Of a stretch of DNA of 64,000 nucleotides, positions 60,646-64,000 are shown in pieces. Both the position numbers and the translations under genes were made by a program. The DNA is from Streptomyces sp. XD-27 (GTDB taxonomy: Bacteria; Actinomycetota; Actinomycetes; Streptomycetales; Streptomycetaceae). Position 1 is the first letter of the stretch; each line of letters opens with the position of its first letter. The notes beneath the pieces were generated by a model, which saw only the letters and a list, made by a program, of their open reading frames with translations, did no database searches and had not been told where the DNA came from. The stretch spans positions 1,798,001 to 1,862,000 of the forward strand of contig NZ_CP130713.1 of NCBI RefSeq assembly GCF_030553055.1, in the 5' to 3' direction.

Positions 60646-62704
60646 GCTCAAGCGCTTCGGCAGGGGAAGGATGCCGCGCGCGGCGCTCGTGGCCCTGGTA
60701 CTCCTGCCGCTGCTGTACGGCGCGCTCTACCTGTGGTCGTTCTGGGACCCGTACTCCCGGCTGGACAAGATCCCGGTCGCGCTCGTCAACGCGGACCGCG
60801 GCACCACCGTCCAGGGGCACAAGCTCACCGCGGGCGACGACATCGCCAGGAAGCTCCTCGACAGCGGCACCTTCGAGTGGCACGAGACCAGCGACGCCGA
60901 GGCCCGCGAGGGCGTGGAGAACGGCACGTACTACCTGTCCCTGACCATGCCCGCCGACTTCAGCGAGCGGATCGCCTCCAGTTCCGGCGGCGACCCCGAG
61001 ACCGGCGCGCTGCGGGTGCGGACCAACGACGCCAACAACTACATCGTCAGCCAGATCTCCCGAACGGTGTTCTCCGAGGTGCGCGCGGCCGCGTCCACCA
61101 AGGCGTCCCGGGGCTTCTACGACAAGATCTTCCTCTCCTTCTCCGACATCCACGGCGAGACGGTGAAGGCCGCCGAGGGCGCCGACACGATCGACAAGGG
61201 CATCGGGGACGCCAAGAAGGGAACGGCGAGTCTCGCCCAGGGGCTGGCCAAGGCCAAGAAGGGCAGCAGCGCCCTCAAGACCGGCGTGGCCAAGCTCGCG
61301 GGCGGCGCGAAGACGCTGCAGACGGGGACGAGCGATCTCGCCGAGGGAACGCAGGCCCTGGCGGACAAGGCCGACCAAGTGTCCGCGAAGGTACGGCCGT
61401 TCCTCCAGGAGCACGGACAGCAGATCGGGCAGGTCTCCCGACTCGTCGCCGACGCCGCCAAGAAGGCGTCCGACGATCTCGACAAGCTCCCCGGGTCCGC
61501 GGCCACCGCGGCGACCAAGGCACGCGCGGCGTCGAACACGCTCGCCGCCGACTACAAGCTGCGCTGCACGGACGCACCCCTCCCGGCGGCCGACTGCCCG
61601 GCGTTGAAGAAGGCCGTGGGCGCGGCCGACACCGCCGCCGATGTGGCCGAGGACGTGAACACGCTGGTGAAGAACCACACCACCGACCTGGAGACGCTCG
61701 GCGGCCGCCTGGACGACCTGCACACCAAGGCCCTCTGGCTGGCCGGGAAGGCCCCGAACCTCGCCGGGGACCTGGACACCGCCGTGGCGAGGATCAAGGC
61801 GCTCAACGCGGGCGCCCACAAGGTCGCAGGCGGCGCGAAGACCCTCCATACGGGCCTGACCACCGCCAAGACCGGCGCGTCCACGCTGGACACGGGCATC
61901 GGCACGGCCCACGAGGGTGCGAACACCCTCGACGGCGGTCTGTTCAAGCTGGCCGACGGCTCCGGACAACTGGCGGGCGGCCTGCACAAGGGCGCCGAGA
62001 AGATCCCGGACTACGGCAAGCGGGACCGGGACGCGCGCACCGAGGTCATGGCCGATCCGGTCAAGCTCGCCTCCCAGTCGCTGCACAAGGCGCCCAACTA
62101 CGGCACCGGATTCGCGCCGTACTTCATCCCGCTGTCCCTGTGGGTAGGCGCGATGGTGGGCTACATGCTCATCCAGCCGCTCAACCGGCGCGCGCTGGCC
62201 GTGGGCGCCTCCGCCTGGCGCGTCGCGCTGGCGGGCTGGCTGCCGGTCGCCGCGATCGGCGTGCTCCAGGCGACGCTGCTGCTGTCGGTCCTGCACTGGT
62301 CGTCGCTGGGCCTGCACATGGCCAGGCCGGCGGGCACGGTCGGCTTCCTCGTGCTGGCCACCGCCTGCTTCGCCGCCATCGTGCAGTGGCTGAACGCCCA
62401 GTTCGGCCCGGCCGGACGGATCCTGGTCCTCGTCCTGCTGATGCTCCAGCTGACCTCGGCGGGCGGTACCTACCCGGTGCAGACCAGCCCCGGGTTCTTC
62501 AACGCCCTGCACCCGTACCTGCCGATGACGTACGTCGTCGCGGGGCTGCGGCGGCTGATCAGCGGCGGCGGCCTCGGCCCGGTCTGGGAGGCGTGCGCCG
62601 TGCTGGCGGCCTGCACGGGGGCGGCGCTCGCGCTCACCGCCTGGTCAGCCCGGCGCAAGCAGGTGTGGTCGCTCGACCGGCTGCATCCGGAGCTGAGCCT
62701 GTGA
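60617..62704 (+). CDS. YhgE/Pip-type ABC-2 membrane exporter
   Basis: A 695-residue protein. An N-terminal membrane segment (ALVALVLLPLLYGALYLWSF) and DPYSRLDKIPVALVNADRGT are the YhgE/Pip entry. A large extracytoplasmic region of heptad-like repeats (KLAGGAKTLQTGTSDLAEGT and KVAGGAKTLHTGLTTAKTG) resembles a methyl-accepting or tail-tip coiled coil. Five or six membrane segments at the C-terminus include YFIPLSLWVGAMVGYML. Such proteins export lipids or drugs, or serve in type-VII-like secretion; the substrate here is unknown. ATG 60617 follows GAGGAGGGG. Confidence 0.85.
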   Translation: MRAPKLAALELKRFGRGRMPRAALVALVLLPLLYGALYLWSFWDPYSRLDKIPVALVNADRGTTVQGHKLTAGDDIARKLLDSGTFEWHETSDAEAREGVENGTYYLSLTMPADFSERIASSSGGDPETGALRVRTNDANNYIVSQISRTVFSEVRAAASTKASRGFYDKIFLSFSDIHGETVKAAEGADTIDKGIGDAKKGTASLAQGLAKAKKGSSALKTGVAKLAGGAKTLQTGTSDLAEGTQALADKADQVSAKVRPFLQEHGQQIGQVSRLVADAAKKASDDLDKLPGSAATAATKARAASNTLAADYKLRCTDAPLPAADCPALKKAVGAADTAADVAEDVNTLVKNHTTDLETLGGRLDDLHTKALWLAGKAPNLAGDLDTAVARIKALNAGAHKVAGGAKTLHTGLTTAKTGASTLDTGIGTAHEGANTLDGGLFKLADGSGQLAGGLHKGAEKIPDYGKRDRDARTEVMADPVKLASQSLHKAPNYGTGFAPYFIPLSLWVGAMVGYMLIQPLNRRALAVGASAWRVALAGWLPVAAIGVLQATLLLSVLHWSSLGLHMARPAGTVGFLVLATACFAAIVQWLNAQFGPAGRILVLVLLMLQLTSAGGTYPVQTSPGFFNALHPYLPMTYVVAGLRRLISGGGLGPVWEACAVLAACTGAALALTAWSARRKQVWSLDRLHPELSL

Positions 62705-62829
62705 CCGGCGCCGGGCCCGTCAGTCGGCCGGAGTACGGGTCCCGCGACAGGTCCGGGGCGGCCTCCGCCGGGTGGTCGGCAGCGGGGTACGGGACTGGAA
62801 CGGCTCGTTCAGCGGGCAGAATCGTCCCC

Positions 62830-63459
62830 ATGGACAGCAGCAGTACGCGCCGCCAGGCCACTCGGCGGAAACTCTTCGAAGCGGCGGTCACCCTCATCGC
62901 CGAGAAGGGGTTCTCCGCCACGACGGTCGACGAGATCGCCGATCGCGCCGGGGTGGCGAAGGGCACGGTCTATTACAACTTCGCCAGCAAGACCGTGCTC
63001 TTCGAGGAGTTGCTGCGCCACGGCATCGAGCTGCTCACCGACTCGCTCCAGCACGCCGCCGACGAGACCGCCGAGCGCGGCGGCAGCCATGTGGACGCGC
63101 TCGACGCGATGATCCGGGCCGGACTGGACTTCATCTCCCGCTATCCGTCGCTGACCCAGCTGTACGTCGCGGAGCTGTGGCGCACGAACCGGGCCTGGCA
63201 GTCCACCCTCATGATCGTCCGGCAGCGCGCCATCGCGGTCATCGAGGCCGTGCTGCGCGAGGCCGTGGCCGCCGGGGAGCTGAGCGAGGAGATCGACATC
63301 CCGCTGACCGCGTCCGCGCTGTTCGGCATGGTGCTGGTCGCCGCGCTGGACTGGCAGTCGTATCAGCCGGAGCGCTCCATCGACGATGTGCACGCCGCGC
63401 TCTCCCGGCTGCTGCAAGGCAGGGTCAGCGGCCACCCGCTACCGCAGAACACTCCGTAG
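62830..63459 (+). CDS. TetR-family repressor, probable regulator of the YhgE operon
   Basis: A 209-residue protein. The N-terminal HTH is RRKLFEAAVTLIAEKGFSATTVDEIADRAGVAKGTVYYNFASKTVLFEELL, a standard TetR domain; the ligand domain follows with a helix region ending PLTASALFGMVLVAALDWQSY. It lies 125 bases after the exporter gene on the same strand. A CAGAAT box seven bases before ATG 62830 suggests its own leaderless promoter. The likely target is the perfect operator at 59808-59833. Confidence 0.9.
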   Translation: MDSSSTRRQATRRKLFEAAVTLIAEKGFSATTVDEIADRAGVAKGTVYYNFASKTVLFEELLRHGIELLTDSLQHAADETAERGGSHVDALDAMIRAGLDFISRYPSLTQLYVAELWRTNRAWQSTLMIVRQRAIAVIEAVLREAVAAGELSEEIDIPLTASALFGMVLVAALDWQSYQPERSIDDVHAALSRLLQGRVSGHPLPQNTP

Positions 63460-63484
63460 CAGGCGGCCGCCGACCGCACATGGC

Positions 63485-63536
63485 GGCGCTGTTCCGGTGC
63501 GGCCCGATCCCCCTCGGTCCGCGCCGGAACAGCGCC
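63485..63536 (+). terminator. Terminator after the tetR gene
   Basis: GGCGCTGTTCCGG (63485-63497) and CCGGAACAGCGCC (63524-63536) are perfect 13-base arms around a 26-base region that can fold further. Confidence 0.75.
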
Positions 63537-63833
63537 TCCCCCGTTACCCCGTTTCCTCTTTCCCCCGGTTTTGCCTTCCCCCGTCGTACGCCCACCGTCG
63601 GAGCCCCCATAGCTCCTTCCGGCGGGCGCCTCCCCCGGTTCGTCGGGAACCCCACGCCGTTCCGCAGCCCCGTGTCGGCGGTACCGGCGCGGTGTTCCTT
63701 CCGTGGCCCCCACTCTTCCGTCCCGGCCGGTGGCGGCCCATCCGCGCGGCTACTCATCTGCGGGCCTAGGTACGCGTACTCAGCCGTGGGCGGAGATCAC
63801 CAGGTGCCCGGCGGCGTTGTCAGTGGCTGCGGA
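63537..63833. other. Intergenic region
   Basis: This C/T-rich stretch separates the tetR terminator from the next gene's -10 box. I see no gene or structured element that I can support in it. Confidence 0.3.
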
Positions 63834-63839
63834 TAAAGT
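63834..63839 (+). promoter_or_regulatory. -10 box TAAAGT, leaderless promoter of the last gene
   Basis: TAAAGT ends seven bases before ATG 63847, which has no ribosome binding site. Confidence 0.5.
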
Positions 63840-63846
63840 CGCAGGC

Positions 63847-64000
63847 ATGGCACGTATTGCGGTGATCGGCGCCGGGATGGGCGCGATGGCGGCCGCCGCC
63901 CGGCTGGCCGTCGCGGGCCACCGGGTGGCGGTGTACGAGCGCGGGCGCACCCACGGCGGCGGCGTCGGCCGGCTGGCGCGGGACGGCTTCGCCTTCGACA
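63847..64000 (+). CDS. FAD/NAD(P)-dependent oxidoreductase, N-terminal fragment (cut by window end)
   Basis: The first 51 residues are visible: MARIAVIGAGMGAMAAAARL is a dinucleotide-binding beta-alpha-beta with GxGxxA spacing, followed by the acidic strand end VAVYERG and a Gly-rich segment GGGVGRLARDGFAFD. This is typical of phytoene-dehydrogenase-like or amine-oxidase-like flavoproteins. The rest lies outside the window, so the family member cannot be fixed. Confidence 0.75.
   Translation, partial: MARIAVIGAGMGAMAAAARLAVAGHRVAVYERGRTHGGGVGRLARDGFAFD

Overview
The window is chromosomal DNA from a high-GC actinomycete, almost certainly a Streptomyces. Codon third positions are nearly all G or C, GTG starts are frequent, several genes have leaderless-type promoters (TANNNT six to eight bases before the start codon), and the gene order (his operon, dnaE, lspA, a Lys/Ala-rich DksA-like protein, ileS, divIVA, then the division/cell-wall cluster) is the one I know from Streptomyces. 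It is core chromosome. I see no phage, integrase, transposase, CRISPR array, rRNA or tRNA.

Layout. 1-3012 (+): the end of a PucR-type regulator, a secreted lipase and a TIGR03085-like protein. 3065-8887 (-): a coupled histidine operon hisD-hisC-hisB-(54-aa membrane protein)-hisH-priA-(RidA-like)-hisF, with many 4-base start/stop overlaps. 9045-12078 (+): a membrane protein of unknown function, a Lon-N-domain protein and a YbaK deacylase. 12127-16283 (-): a DUF2567 protein, an ABC exporter pair and a NYN-domain protein. 16532-20307: a small basic protein and dnaE. 20467-26463 (+): a DUF2252 protein, two membrane-anchored DsbA-like proteins flanking a membrane protein, and a Tat-exported PhoD phosphatase behind a PHO-box-like region. 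26545-29763 (-): a hydrolase, an RluD-type pseudouridine synthase, lspA and the DksA-like protein. 30285-33428 (+): ileS under a translational T-box riboswitch. 33603-51777 (-): divIVA, yggT, sepF, yggS, pgeF, ftsZ, ftsQ, murG, ftsW, murD, mraY, murF, murE, ftsI, ftsL, rsmH. 52173-57875 (+): a beta-carbonic anhydrase and a MoxR/DUF58/transglutaminase operon. 57998-59488 (-): DUF3040 protein and a methyltransferase. 59863-63459 (+): a degenerate ABC ATPase, a YhgE/Pip exporter and a TetR regulator, with a large perfect operator in front. The right edge cuts a flavoprotein gene.

The genes form a few units. The minus-strand block 51777 to 33603 makes the lipid II precursor (MurE, MurF, MraY, MurD, MurG), the septal synthase (FtsW, FtsI) and the divisome and polar growth proteins (FtsL, FtsQ, FtsZ, SepF, DivIVA). 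The his operon carries the HisD, HisC, HisB, HisH/HisF and PriA steps.

The most unusual feature is a set of short GC-rich hairpin elements sitting inside coding sequence. One of about 35 bp splits hisD by frameshift, another separates the strong start site of the moxR gene from its body, and a third, of 36 bp, is tolerated in frame in murD. A separate one-base deficit in a C run breaks rsmH and may be a sequencing error or a real mutation. Perfect palindromes also lie upstream of hisD, ftsZ and the YhgE operon and are candidate operators.
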